Of a stretch of 64,000 bases of DNA, positions 1 through 10,214 are shown in pieces (within the stretch, counting starts at the first letter, position 1; each line of letters starts with the position of its first letter). Source of the stretch: Papaver somniferum (lineage: Eukaryota; Streptophyta; Magnoliopsida; Ranunculales; Papaveraceae); assembly GCF_003573695.1 (NCBI RefSeq), contig NC_039358.1:11656637-11720636 (forward strand). The letters run 5' to 3'. Made by a program: the position numbers and the translations under genes. The notes beneath the pieces were generated by a model that ran no database searches, was not told where the DNA came from, and worked only from the letters and a program-made list of their open reading frames with translations.

Positions 1-1138
1 AAATGGACAGGAACTTTAGAGTCTGAAACTCCATTAAGAACAATATCTCCAGATGAATTCAAATGCGTCTCTCGTAGAACCGCAGGAGGACTATCGTAAT
101 TTTTGCCTGAAGCGTAGACAGGTGGGGATGACAGGTTACTATTTTTAACCTCAATCAACTGTTTAAGTTCTGCGCTTAGAACCTGAAGAGGTTTGCCATC
201 GTCAATGTTGACATTTCGATATGGCGAGTTGGTTCTGACCCTAATATTAGTGTCAACTGGCCCCCAAATTCGATCATAAATATCTTCGGGGTACTTACAG
301 GGTCAACCAAGATTTTATACACTGTTAGTACGTAATTATTCATACATTTGGAATAAGTCAGCAGCCAGTTGAAAACATATATGTGCGTATCTTATAGTTG
401 CGTTGGCACCAAAAGCAATTCTTTCAAAGAAAAACAATGGATAGATTGAATCGACGTAACGGTAAGAAAATCGATCCACACTTCTTACTTCGGGAGCCGA
501 TATAAACGGAATGTTATCCTGTTCTGGTTGAGCAAGACATATGTTTATATTGTTTCCATTGTTCAATGAAAATACCATTTCTGTATATACAATATTGTCC
601 TGATCTGTTATAATTTGTGACCAGCTGTTCCCGTTGAATTGAAGATTGAAAGTTGGCGGGTTGAACTTGTTATCATAGTTACCGTAATAGAAACTAGCTC
701 GAACAATGACTCGCTCAATAGAATCTTCGGGTTTTTTTTCAATATCTATCGAGTAGCAGTTCTTTTTACGATCATAACTATCGAGTAGCGGGTTGAACTT
801 GTTATCTGAGAGTGCTCATAACATGAGAATCCCAAGCTTTTACCTCTGGTGCATCGATCATAACTTTATGAGTTTCTCCGCTTCGTACGTAAAGATCGTC
901 CCCGACCCATATGATTGAATTATCGTCAGTATAAGGCTTCAATGAAGATGAACCACAATCTATGCTCAAAAAAACTGTAATGACAAACAAAATAAATGTT
1001 AGTACTCGGTGAGCATCTAATGTAACAGCAATGTAAATATATTAGAGATTAAGAATGATCACCTTCTGCTTCTACTGGTACAAGGATCAGAAAACATGAA
1101 AAGAGTGAAAGAAGAAGATGGAGAAGTAGGGAGTTCAT
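1..1138 (-). pseudogene. Malectin-like/LRR protein gene, broken duplicate (5' part)
   Basis: This is a second copy of the gene at 19769-23693, in the same orientation, and it continues past the left edge. Exon 1 (1063-1138) encodes a 25-residue signal peptide (MNSLLLHLLLSLFSCFLILV...) and ends at a normal GT donor. Exon 2 begins at 974 after TTACAG and opens with the malectin-like motif SIDCGSS..YTDDN.I.WVGDD. The frame breaks near 775-810, where a patch of rearranged sequence replaces the normal coding sequence. At the exon 2/exon 3 intron the donor is AT (389-390) instead of GT, and the acceptor position (295-296) is AA instead of AG; both are intact in the other copy. Exon 3 (1-294) is only partly visible. 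I infer a pseudogene. A read-through or alternatively spliced product cannot be excluded without RNA data. Confidence 0.85.
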
Positions 1139-1477
1139 GTTGTTAATCTTGGGAAGATTGAGAAGTAGGGTGCCAATAACTTAGAGAGGGAGCTTATATA
1201 AAAAAAATTCATCTGTGTATTTGGTTGAAATGGATAAATTTCAAGTCTGAATTTGTTAACTACAAGTTGGTACTTAATTAGTGCTTAATGTTATCAAGGT
1301 GGTGCGGAGTGTTCTCAAATTGTTGTGATGGTCGTGGACAACCACCTTGTAGGTGTTGGAGCAAGTCGTAGTATGACCATCAATGTAAACAAATTCAAAG
1401 GCTTGAAGGGAAGCTGCAATTGCTGTATTTAGGGTGTTTGGACTTCAAGTCGCGATAAATTTTCTAGTTTTGCATAT
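1139..1477. other. Duplicated upstream region of the malectin-like gene
   Basis: Up to about 1390 this matches 23694-23910: the TATA region, the run ACAACCACCTTGTAG, and the CAAGTCGTAG motif occur in both in the same order. The duplication that made the two gene copies therefore included about 250 bp of promoter. No gene is seen here. Confidence 0.6.
1194..1203 (-). promoter_or_regulatory. Likely TATA box of the duplicated malectin-like gene
   Basis: On the minus strand the sequence reads TTTATATAAGCT about 56 bp upstream of the ATG at 1138. The intact copy has TTTATAA at the matching distance from its ATG (23739-23747), so the element is conserved between copies. Confidence 0.5.
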
Positions 1478-2318
1478 GGGTCTTTAGGCCTATTTCTATG
1501 TCAAGTAGATGATTTTGCCACTTTAGCACCCACCATGGGTATGCCAAAGTGGTAAACATATTTTCCTAAGGCCTATTCCTATGCACCATGTTAAAAAATT
1601 CTACTGTATTTGACATGCCATATGGCATGGTAAATGAGTTTTTCCACTATAGTAGATATGACAAATTTGATGGTCCGCGAGTTATAATCTCAAAGGTGTC
1701 ACTATCCATCCACAAAAAACCCATTAAAACAAAAATAACAGAAAAAAACCCATCAAAACAAAGTAACACAAAAACCCCAAAGAATTTGATGAAACCAATT
1801 TTGAAATTTTGGGTTTTTGTATCAATTTTTATAAATTTGGGGTTTTTGTATCAATTGTGTTTAAGATGGAGTTTTAATGGATCTCAACATTTGAACGGGG
1901 TATTTGTACCACATGTTTGGTCACCTTGGGTTTTTATGACTAGTTCTGTAAAAATATATATTTAATTGTGTTGGGTGGGATCGTAATGTGATTGAAAAAT
2001 ATATTTGTATTTGTGTGGTGGGATATTTATAAAAAATTTAGTATTATAATATATTCAGTGGGACCCTTTAGATATAAAAATATATTAGAAAAGTGAAAAG
2101 TATGAGAGAATTTGAGAGACTATATATGTACAAAATTACTCGGAGATAAAGAGACCATAGATGGAGATGGAAAGACAATCGAGCGATGGAGTCTCTATCG
2201 CCCGATAGAAACTCCATCTTGTACGCCTATATGCAGATGCGTTTGGCACTTTGGGATAACCATAGTGGGTGCTAAAGTGCCGAATAATAGTGTTGGACAT
2301 GTGTATAGGAATAAGCCC
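1478..2318. mobile_element. MITE-like inverted repeat unit
   Basis: The stretch 1478-1556 is repeated in inverted orientation at 2240-2318. Shared parts include CACTTTAGCACCCAC, a GGGCTTATTCCTATG-like end, and a CCAAAGTG core. A related direct copy of the end motif (AGGCCTATTCCTATG) lies at 1569, so several termini are stacked here. The interior has no recognisable gene; an open frame at 1588-1965 is low-complexity and unsupported. Target-site duplications could not be fixed. Confidence 0.45.
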
Positions 2319-2455
2319 AAGTGCCAGAATACCATTTAGGCATACACGACGGAGTCTCTAACGAGCGATAGAGTGTCCATCGATATATGGTCATAGTATC
2401 GCTCGTTGGTCATTCCAGCGTCATCGATAGTCAAGTTGTCGCTCGCTGAGTTGAT
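2175..2455. repeat. ATCGC-motif cluster, left subterminal
   Basis: Motifs GAGCGATGG, TATCGCCCGATAG, GAGCGATAG, TATCGCTCG, CATCGATAG and GTCGCTCGC recur within 280 bp, in both orientations. A similar cluster occurs at 6010-6110. Regular spacing is not obvious. Confidence 0.4.
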
Positions 2456-2538
2456 GTTCCTCATCCAACGGAAAAAAATTTCCCCCTCTATAAATACCCA
2501 TTCAACTCACACCATCTCCACTTCAAATTCATTTTAAC

Positions 2539-2939
2539 ATGCCTAGTGCTCGCATAACCAAAGTGGCTAGTGTTCCCTTCACTCAAGAAGAAGATGTTTC
2601 TCTAATACGATGTTGGATTTCAGTTGCAAGCGATAGAAATCTCAATTTAGAGACTTTTAACTTATGGGACACTGTGCTTCAAAGGATTATGACGTTAAGT
2701 CATGTAAATTCAAGAAGAGTAAATGAGTGTCTTCAAAATCATTATTATTTCATCAATAAGGATGTGAGAAAATATGCACAAATTATGTGGATGATAAATG
2801 GGATTTTACTGGGTTGTCAACTGAAGAACTAAAAATTAATGCTCATACCAAATTTGCTGAAGACAAGAGAAGATGGTTTAGTCATGAAGAATATTATAAA
2901 CTCTACAAGGTTCACGTGCAGGGATTCAATTTTCATTAA
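2539..2939 (+). pseudogene. MYB/SANT-like ORF (PIF/Harbinger ORF1-like or GST-T3-like family)
   Basis: The ORF opens with ATG at 2539 and reads PFTQEEDVSLIRCWISV, the start of a trihelix/MYB-like domain of the type found in plant proteins labelled glutathione S-transferase T3-like and in PIF/Harbinger ORF1. The frame runs 97 codons to a stop at 2832. From about 2780 the next frame carries a plausible continuation (STEELKINAHTKFAEDKRRW, stop near 2939), so a one-base frameshift is likely. TE-encoded SANT proteins bind terminal repeats; here that role is inference. A TATA-like TATAAATACC lies about 45 bp upstream. Confidence 0.5.
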
Positions 2940-3500
2940 GTATTGTATTAGGCAATTAAGGTTAATTTTTAATAAACTGTAAAACTAGTTCGATTTTAAC
3001 ATTAATCTAAAATATAGTTTTCATAAATTAAAACAAAAAGATTACATTAGAAACATTTAAACTATATTACATCCATAAACTACTCATTTCCCTGACCATT
3101 TGACCAAAGATCTAATTGCACGTGTTCTCTGGATCAAGAGTGTTGTTCAACATATCAGTTATTGAGTCGGTTTGAGACTGACTTGGTGATTGAGTCTCAT
3201 CAGAATTATCTTAACGTTGATAGGCGACGGGTTCACTCGACCACATGGGGACATGATACAAATCTTGAAATGTGTGAGGTTGAAATGATAGGGCTCGATG
3301 AAATGGTTGAAATGCTGATGTAGTTGAGGCAATTAGGGTAAACAGATTCACGTAACTGTTTCAGTGTTCACACCACCATCAGTATTCATATTGTTTGTTG
3401 GAAATTGGTTAAACAAATGTCCAGGAGTTGTATCCATGTCAATTGCTGCATCAGCTACACAAACTACCTGAGTATCTAAAACTTCATTTGGAGTAGAACT
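2940..3500. other. Spacer inside the inverted-repeat unit
   Basis: AT-rich sequence between the convergent MYB/SANT-like ORF and the plant mobile domain gene. It may hold the 3' end of the minus-strand gene, but no reading frame with recognisable content was seen. Confidence 0.3.
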
Positions 3501-5640
3501 TTATGGTACGTACTGCATAGAAAGAATTCTCAAACTTCTTCTTTCACTTCCACGACTTCGTTGACTTGATCCACTGGGACTCATACTTCTACAACTGGGA
3601 CTCATACCTCTAACACTAGGACTTATGCCTCTACTACCAGCAGGACTCATACCTCTACTACCAGAACTCATGCCTCTACTACCACCATGACTTGTACTTG
3701 TACCATCATGACCTAGAAATCCTGGACTCATGTCAAACATCATGCTCTCCCTCACTTTCTACAACTCATCCAAGTGGAATCTCTGAAATCCCTGTAGTAA
3801 AGCATGATAATCTTCAACTGGTTTTGATACTTATATGAAGCATTGACCCCCTAGTATGGATAATTCCGTTCAAGTGCACTAGAAAAAATTGGATGAGTAA
3901 CAATCGGTCCAGATGTGGTGGATATAGTTTGTACATCCATAGAAAATGGTGGTATAGTCAACGATGAACCTGCTTGAGTAGGATATGCAAATGCGTCCCC
4001 CGTCTCTGGTGGATGTTGGGAAGGAATAAATTCATCACCAAGTGGCATCTTACCTGAAGCTGGGAAATCCATCCGACCCAAATTTTGCGGCTACATAGCA
4101 ATATTGGGCTTGAAAATAGCGTTAAACCAATATAGGCAGTGAAATCTGTCCATCGGCTCCTGGATCAAATTTTCAGCTTCTTCCCAACGATGACCTTCCC
4201 TTATCAATTCATCCCAACTATCTTGAGAAATCTCTTCACTTGGATAGGGGTTGATGACTATCACTATTCTTCTATGCAACTGAAGAAGTAGTCTTTCACC
4301 GTAATACCAAACACCTTTTTCAGAAATATGGATGTATAACACAATCCTTTGAAGGCTTAGATGTAACATTCTCTGAACTTGTTGTTCTTCAAACTCAGGA
4401 ATTGCTTCATATGGCATGGAGATAAGGTTAAGGCTTGTTCTACACAACAATTGAATCCTTTGAACAATAGCAGTATGTTGACCATTTTCAATTTGTTCTT
4501 GCCAATTATCAGAATCGTATTTCAGTATGGCCGGAAAAACATTGTTGGGATTGGTAAGAGAAGGTTCCAAAGAACGAAAATATGTATACCACCAATACTG
4601 AAAACAATAACATTGTTGGTTAGTAAATTTTCATTGTCAGAATAATAAATAAATAAATGATAACTTGTTGTTCTTCAAACTCAGGAATTGCTTCATATGG
4701 CATGGAGATAAGGTCAATGCTTGTTCTACACAACTATTGAAGCCTTTGAACAATAACAGTATGTTGACCATTTTCAATATGTTCTTGCTAATTATCAGAA
4801 TCTTACTTCAGTATGACCGGAAAAACATTGTTGGGATTGGTAAGAGAAGGGTCCAAAGAACGGAAATATATATACCACCAATACTGAAAATAATAACATT
4901 GTTGATTAGTAAATTTTCATTGTCAAAATAATAAATAAATAGTGTGAAAAATATTGGTTCTTACATCCAACACTCCCCAAAAAGCATCAAAACTATCATT
5001 GACACATGTCGAGCAGTTACCGAGGGATATGTAAAGATCTGATAAAATTGGAGACCCCCGGTCATATGTTGGTGCTTTTTCTAAATCCTCTAATGCTTCA
5101 AGAAAACCGATTAACACCACTGAGCTAGCATTTGGAAACAGACATTGGCCTATTGTCCACAACACAAATAGACGTTCGAGCTCCTCATAATGCGCATGGA
5201 AAAAATATTGACTCTTAGTTATCCCGTTCTCATTCATTTTCCTAGAATAAAGTTGCAAAAAACCTTTCAACCCAACCACTTTTAAACCATATGCTTTTAT
5301 TTGTCTATATGCATCATTTCCTTCTAGATCATTTGAGTATAAAGGAAGTCTTACTTTCCATCTATCTTCTGATACCCAATTTAGTTTGTTAAATGAAAGT
5401 AAGTTTCCTTCACATGGAATTCCCGTCAACATATACAAATCTAACGGTGTAACTCCTATTTAACAACATATTCATAATTAGAGTTTGTTGAATCTTATAA
5501 AAAAAAACATAATTTAGAAATTTAATTACAAGAAAAAACTAACTTACCATATTCAAAATCTTTGAAAAAAACGTGCTTGTAGTCATCCACCATCGTCCGA
5601 ATATAACTTGAACTACTTGAGTCATGTGGTTTCTAGGATG
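3501..5640 (-). pseudogene. Plant mobile domain (PMD) gene, degraded
   Basis: Read from high to low coordinates: an exon ending near 5550 (VDDYKHVFFKDFEYG); an exon at about 4923-5445 with the PMD signature (DLYMLTGIPCEG, then GLKGFLQLYSRKM, then ALEDLEKAPTYDRGSPILSDLY and AFWGVLDV); an exon at 4091-4640 with WYYGERLLLQLHRR; and a tail at 3851-4081. A low-complexity C-terminal part (3501-3755) has repeated SRGMSP/SRGISP units. The coding sequence is interrupted by stops, including TAG within a context reading HLDEL*KVRES. A 286-bp tandem duplication copies one exon/intron junction. PMD proteins are known both as host silencing factors (MAIN/MAIL) and as passengers of mobile DNA. Its location between inverted repeats favours the latter. 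Confidence 0.55.
4375..4946. repeat. 286-bp tandem duplication inside the PMD gene
   Basis: The block starting near 4375 (CTTGTTGTTCTTCAAACTC) is repeated from 4661 with about 93% identity by eye. Both copies end in AATAATAAATAAATA. Each spans the 5' part of a PMD exon and its upstream intron junction, so one exon start is present twice. Confidence 0.85.
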
Positions 5641-6138
5641 TATATGATATAAATATCGTCAAGCATATCTTCGGACTCTCTCTTGAACAACAGAGGGAGG
5701 TAACCCAAACACCATATGAAAATCAGGCTATCCACCTCTTAGAAATACTGAACTAACTCGCTCCAGATGGCCAGATATATGATAGGGAGTGCACCATCAC
5801 CTCTTATTTATCCACAACATAACTTAATCCACTGGTTGGGGTACTAGTAGATCCTTTAACTGTTTTTGTTTTTGTTTTTTTTTTCTCACTCATATTTGTT
5901 TAGGAAGTAAAATTGAAGAGAATTTTGTTAAACTAGCGAAGAGAAGAGAACATAAAGAAGAGAATATATGGAAAGGGAAGATGTGAAGGGGTGCGGTATT
6001 TATAAGCGTTACAAAGTCTATCGTTGGCGATATTAATTCGAACGTTAGCAAAATAATTAATATCGGGTGATATTCATGGTATCGCTGGCGATATTATCTA
6101 TTTCGTTCGCTTGAAACTATGTCGTTCAGTGGTTTTCT
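5640..6138. other. Upstream region of the PMD gene and right subterminal cluster
   Basis: Contains a poly-T/TTTTTG stretch near 5870 and purine-rich sequence at 5935-5990. At 6010-6110 is a cluster of TATCGTTGGCGATA, GGTATCGCTGGCGATA and related motifs resembling the left cluster. No gene seen. Confidence 0.35.
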
Positions 6139-6196
6139 CATAGTGGCGCAACTCGTTTGCCATGCCACCTGGTATGTCAAACATATTTTTTTAACC

Positions 6197-6561
6197 TTGC
6201 GCAACTCGTTTGCCATAAAATGTCCAACTTTGACTTTGAATATCCTACCAATATTTCTTAATTTTATTGGGTCTTGGAATTAAAGAGTTACAAATTGGAA
6301 GGAAAAATGAGACCTCTACCTTGTTTGTTTATTCCTGACTCATCTGAGTCGTCTGGATCTGACTGAAATCATCCGACTCATCTGGATATGACTCATTAAC
6401 ATCTGACTCAGCAAATGTGTTTGATTTTTCAGTTAGACCTGACTGAAATGACTGATTTTTTTTTACATAAAATACCCTTATATAGAATGAGTTAACTGGT
6501 ACCATTTTTTTGACTCCCACGACTTGATATCAGGTTAATTTCTTGTGATATAGATTGATTA
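6197..6561. other. Spacer with CTGACTC-rich repeats
   Basis: Between 6330 and 6460 the sequence repeats CTGACTCATCTGAGTC-type motifs in both orientations, giving a short open frame (6329-6520, minus) of Ser/Asp-rich content. I do not think this is a gene. Nothing else was recognised. Confidence 0.35.
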
Positions 6562-6579
6562 TGTACAACAACCACGCCC

Positions 6580-6764
6580 AGAGGCGGAGCCAAGGGTTGA
6601 CTAATCCTGGCTCTAGCCCCCCCATAAAATCATTAAACCACAAAACATCCCTTGTTTTAATCATGTAATTTTTATTTAGTCCACATAACTTTTGTATTTA
6701 TTCCACTAATGTTATATAACAAAATTTTAGTACCCCTCATTCTAAATTTCTGGCTGCACCACTG
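6580..6764. mobile_element. hAT-like MITE
   Basis: About 185 bp starts AGAGGCGGAGCCAAGG and ends CTGGCTGCACCACTGA; the ends are imperfect inverted repeats of the common plant hAT type (CAGWGGCGGAGCC). It is flanked by the 8-bp direct repeat CCACGCCC (6572-6579 and 6766-6773), the length of target duplication hAT elements make. It sits inside the copia LTR. Confidence 0.75.
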
Positions 6765-8294
6765 ACCACGCCCAACTTTTTCATTCGGAAACCTATATGG
6801 ACTAAGCCTTAATAATATTCTGAGAGTTACAACTTAATGATACTCAATCGAGGAACAATATTAAATAACTTTATCTCTTTCTCTACACAATCAGATGTTA
6901 AACAGAAACGAGTGTGTAAACCTGATTATAACGTGAGAGTACTTGGACGATCTCAAAAATCAATATCCAAGTCTAATCAAGTCTTTTACCACAAACAATG
7001 AAGGATTTATAAACTATGATTGATATAACGCACAACCTGTGATATTTCAATTATATAAACAAAATATAATGCAGAAAATAAATAACAGAGACACTAGAAA
7101 TTTTGTTAACAAGGAAACCGCAAATGAAGAAAAACCCCGGGACCTAGTCCAGATTTGAAAACCAAACTGTATTAAGCTGCTGCAGACTCTAGCCTACTGC
7201 GAATAACTTCGGCCTGGAATGTAGTTGAGACCGAACCCAGTCTCACATCGATTCAGGTGCAGTCACGCTCCTTACGCCTCTTGAATCGCAGTAGGACTCT
7301 GTGAAATTAATTCTCCTAGCTGACGTCATTTACATCCTAGAAGTTGCTTCAACCCAAAGAAGAAAACTTATAAACCAATTTGTCTCCCACAGATAAGTCT
7401 ATTCTGATTTCCGTTTAGAACAAAGATCAAGGTGAAGTAGGAAATCAATTTGCAATAAGCATAAAGCTCAGCAATCCTTAAAATTCAATACTTATGACTC
7501 CCGAAGAGTATCCTGGATTATTATTCACCTCACAATAACTTAACTAATATATATAAGAAGTTATTGTGGAATCACAAAGTATGAGATGAAGAACTTTGTG
7601 ATTTATTTATATCTTACCTATCGGAGATAAACTCGAGATAAATCATAAACGAGGTAAACTCAAGACGATAGAAGAGTAAGATAAGAATACACGAATTATC
7701 AAAGATAAAAATAGTCGGGCCTGGATTCACGAATCCCAAGCGAAGTCTTTAAGTTATGTTTCACAGAAAAATTTGGAAACCTAGGTTAAGAGAGAATCGA
7801 CTCTAGTTTGTAACTAGGACACACGAAAGTATCAGGATTAGTTTTCCCAGATGTAAGAGCTTCTATTTATATATATTTTCAAGATCAGAGGTTTCTTACG
7901 ATTTAAGATGACATAGATTTGTAATCAAACAAACAACATTCACCGAGATGGAATTATGACTTGATATTCAAGCTAAGATAGATTATAAAATAAGCAATCG
8001 TATCCACCGTTAGATGGTTTAGATTGACTTTTACACAAATGAAATATACAATCTTAGATAAGGATGAACCATACCTAAACATGTACAATGAGTAGGCTCA
8101 ATAACGGTTAACCAAAGTTAGCCATATAAACGTAATAAGCTTTTCGTCATTTACGTAAAACACTTTAGATTCAACTTGATAATCAATCAAAACTTAATCA
8201 GAGATTAGATATATATGTAAGATGTGTTTTTAGAGAGTTATTCAAATGCCCGATATCTGATAGAAATATTTTCGAATGCATCTGAATATATTCG

Positions 8295-8669
8295 ACTGGG
8301 TAAGTACGCATACGGGGTATGTGTACTACATCCAGTTCGTGAGTTGTAATTCTAAGGTATGCATACTAGGTATGTGTACCCTCATGGAAGTTATAGTTCA
8401 GGGAATCATATATGCACACTGAGTACGCATACTACCCTGAGTTCACGAGCACATACGTTTTTGTATGCATGCTGTGTATGTGTACCAAGGTGTCTTTAGC
8501 CGAACATAAACTGACTAGTATGTGTACTGAGAACGCATACTAAAGTTTTGGATCTTCCCTAGTCTCACCGGTACGTGTACTGAGTACGCATACTACAGCT
8601 CCAGACCCATCACAGTTACGCCAGTACGTGTACTAGGTACGCATACTGTCTTGTATCCAGAAGTCAGTA
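8295..8669. repeat. Degenerate ~52-bp tandem array in the LTR
   Basis: Units carry a paired motif of the form GTACGTGTACTGAGTACGCATAC, clear near 8515, 8570 and 8620, with spacing of about 52-53 bp. A differently diverged array of similar period lies in the LTR at 40785-41015. Such arrays in LTRs are often variable between copies. Confidence 0.6.
8441..8669. repeat. 229-bp direct repeat flanking the gypsy element, left copy
   Basis: Matches 17438-17666 over 229 bp with five single-base differences and no indels. The copies lie on either side of the gypsy element. The sequence is part of the host copia LTR. Confidence 0.9.
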
Positions 8670-8691
8670 AAATGTCGGCGGCGCCAAAAAT
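8670..8691 (-). other. Extra primer-binding-site sequence outside the LTR
   Basis: Between the flank and the LTR end (8692) lie 22 bp reading, on the minus strand, ATTTTTGGCGCCGCCGACA. This resembles the PBS region that follows the true 5' LTR at 15925-15939 (ATTTTTGGCGCCGCAGACG). A 3' LTR should not be followed by a PBS. Confidence 0.75.
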
Positions 8692-10198
8692 TGATGTGTT
8701 TGTAGATTGTGATAAGTAAGATGTCGTTCTATCGAACTTGTGAAGGATTTTTGAAAAGTAAATTAAGTTGTTTCAAAGATAATAAGAAAATACCAAGACT
8801 CAGGATTCCACCAATGACCAATTAAGAGATAAATTCTAATCAATATTCATGCAATTCTTTCTTTTAAAGTGATCTTATATTTTGCCTCTAATAGATTTTT
8901 GAAGTAATAGTTGTAATAACCAAGCATAAAACATCAAAATTTTTAAAACCAGGCATGCTCCATCAAAATAATTCACAACAACTCAATAAAAATCAATTAT
9001 TCTTTTAAGTTCTATGCAAATAATCATATAAAATAATTGCAATAAATAAATAAAATAGAATTATACCAATTTTCATGAAACAATGGCTTCCTCCGTTGCC
9101 TTGGCTAAGTGGTTTAGCTCCTCATATTAATCACTTGCTCTAGATTCATGATTACAGCTCAAAAGTTGATTAAAAGATGAAGAAATACTAAAACAGGAAG
9201 TTTAAGACTGACAGAAAGCGTCTAGAGAACAACGATACTTCTATGCTGCAGTAAACAACGACACAAGCTACTGCTGTTAACGCTGTTGTTTTAAGACCGC
9301 AGAAATGTAGTCTTTTTTAACTGTTGAAGAACGACTGTCCTTGTTAGTCTGTTCTTCGTGTTCTTGAAGCTTTTTAATGGCAGCAGCAGCAGCAGAACTG
9401 GTTCCTGTATGTTGCTCGTTTTTGATTCTCTGAGGCTCTAAACTTCTCCTAAGGGTTTCTAAACTCTTCTATGACTTTCGGAAACCTTTTTTATACACAA
9501 CAGGACCACCAAATCTTCACGAAATCTTTTGGTTTATCTCTTTTTTTCTTTGGCAGCAGGTCACGATAATTTCTTCCCAAGTCTTCTTACGCGGATTCTG
9601 TGAGTTCCCAACTTATCCCAAACTCTTAGTTAGATATATTAGAATCTATATGAATGTATATCTGCACTCTAGTCACGCTGGGACTCCAAATTCGACTCAA
9701 ACAGGACCCAATATCCGACTTCTTCCCTGTTTAGCTCTCTTCCCCCTTCACGGCTTATCCAGCCAATTCTGGCCCTTCAAATCACCTCTACCAGCCCTTT
9801 GATGAAGTAACAAGTCCATCCCAACGCAAAACAGAGGTTGAATCTCCATAAAACTCGTCCAAAAATCGAGTTGAAAATCTGCCAGTGATAGCATGCATGA
9901 AACCAGTTTCCCGCCAAAATTCTGTTTTGAATTTGGGAAGGAAACTGACCTCCCCCTATCCAGTCTCGGTGTCCCTTTAGCACATGCCTAGAAATGGGTT
10001 ACCCCTTATCCAAAGCGAGAGTCCGAATAGCAAATGTCCTCCCAGGTGCCTTTAACAACTTTTCGAGCCAATTTCGCCGCAAAAGCTTATTTCTCCAAAA
10101 ACACCTACAAAGAGATAAAATACCAAAAATAAGTACAATAATGGGTACTAACAATATGCACAATAGAGATGAAAATAGACACATAAATGTGTCCACCA
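8692..10198 (-). repeat. 3' LTR of the gypsy element
   Basis: Begins (minus strand) TGGTGGACACATTTATG at 10198 and ends ...AACACATCA at 8692. It pairs with 15940-17437 along its whole length, with scattered substitutions and small indels. Small open frames inside (9777-9983, 9994-10314) recur in the other LTR and are not genes. Confidence 0.9.
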
Positions 10199-10214
10199 AA
10201 TACCCCCAAACTTA
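10199..10214 (-). other. Polypurine tract
   Basis: Minus strand reads AATAAGTTTGGGGGTATT directly before the 3' LTR. The same tract precedes both LTRs of the related element (59118-59132 and 63546-63560). It would prime plus-strand DNA synthesis. Confidence 0.75.

Larger units (their letters stand above)
1589..6196. mobile_element. Large inverted-repeat-flanked unit with MYB/SANT-like and plant mobile domain genes
   Basis: The left repeat (1589-1650) and right repeat (6139-6196) are inverted copies. The shared cores are TTTGACATGCCA at 1609 and its mate TGGTATGTCAAA at 6170, followed by GGCATGG(T/C)AAA(T/C)GAGTT and CCACTAT. Inside are a MYB/SANT-like ORF on plus (2539) and a plant mobile domain gene on minus. 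Clusters of (T)ATCGCTCG-type motifs sit near both ends (2175-2450 and 6010-6110), as expected of subterminal transposase-binding repeats. No transposase ORF is recognisable. I infer a DNA transposon derivative that carries genes; PIF/Harbinger and Mutator affinities are both possible. Confidence 0.4.
6562..8669 (-). mobile_element. Long copia-type LTR, 3' part (interrupted)
   Basis: This is the downstream portion of a long LTR on the minus strand whose start (TGTTAGAGCATTGCTCGG) is at 18356. It shares many segments with the LTRs at 31095-31900, 34404-35442 and 39102-41723, for example GACCTAGTCCAG and GGTTTCCTTGTTAACAAAA-type sequence. It is interrupted by a hAT-like MITE at 6580-6764 and split from its first part by the gypsy element at 8692-17437. 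Homology to the LTR end fades at about 6562. No coding sequence. Confidence 0.65.

Noticed and set aside
1588..1965. A 125-codon open frame on plus
   Set aside because: Low-complexity and inside an inverted-repeat unit; no recognisable features or conserved counterpart.
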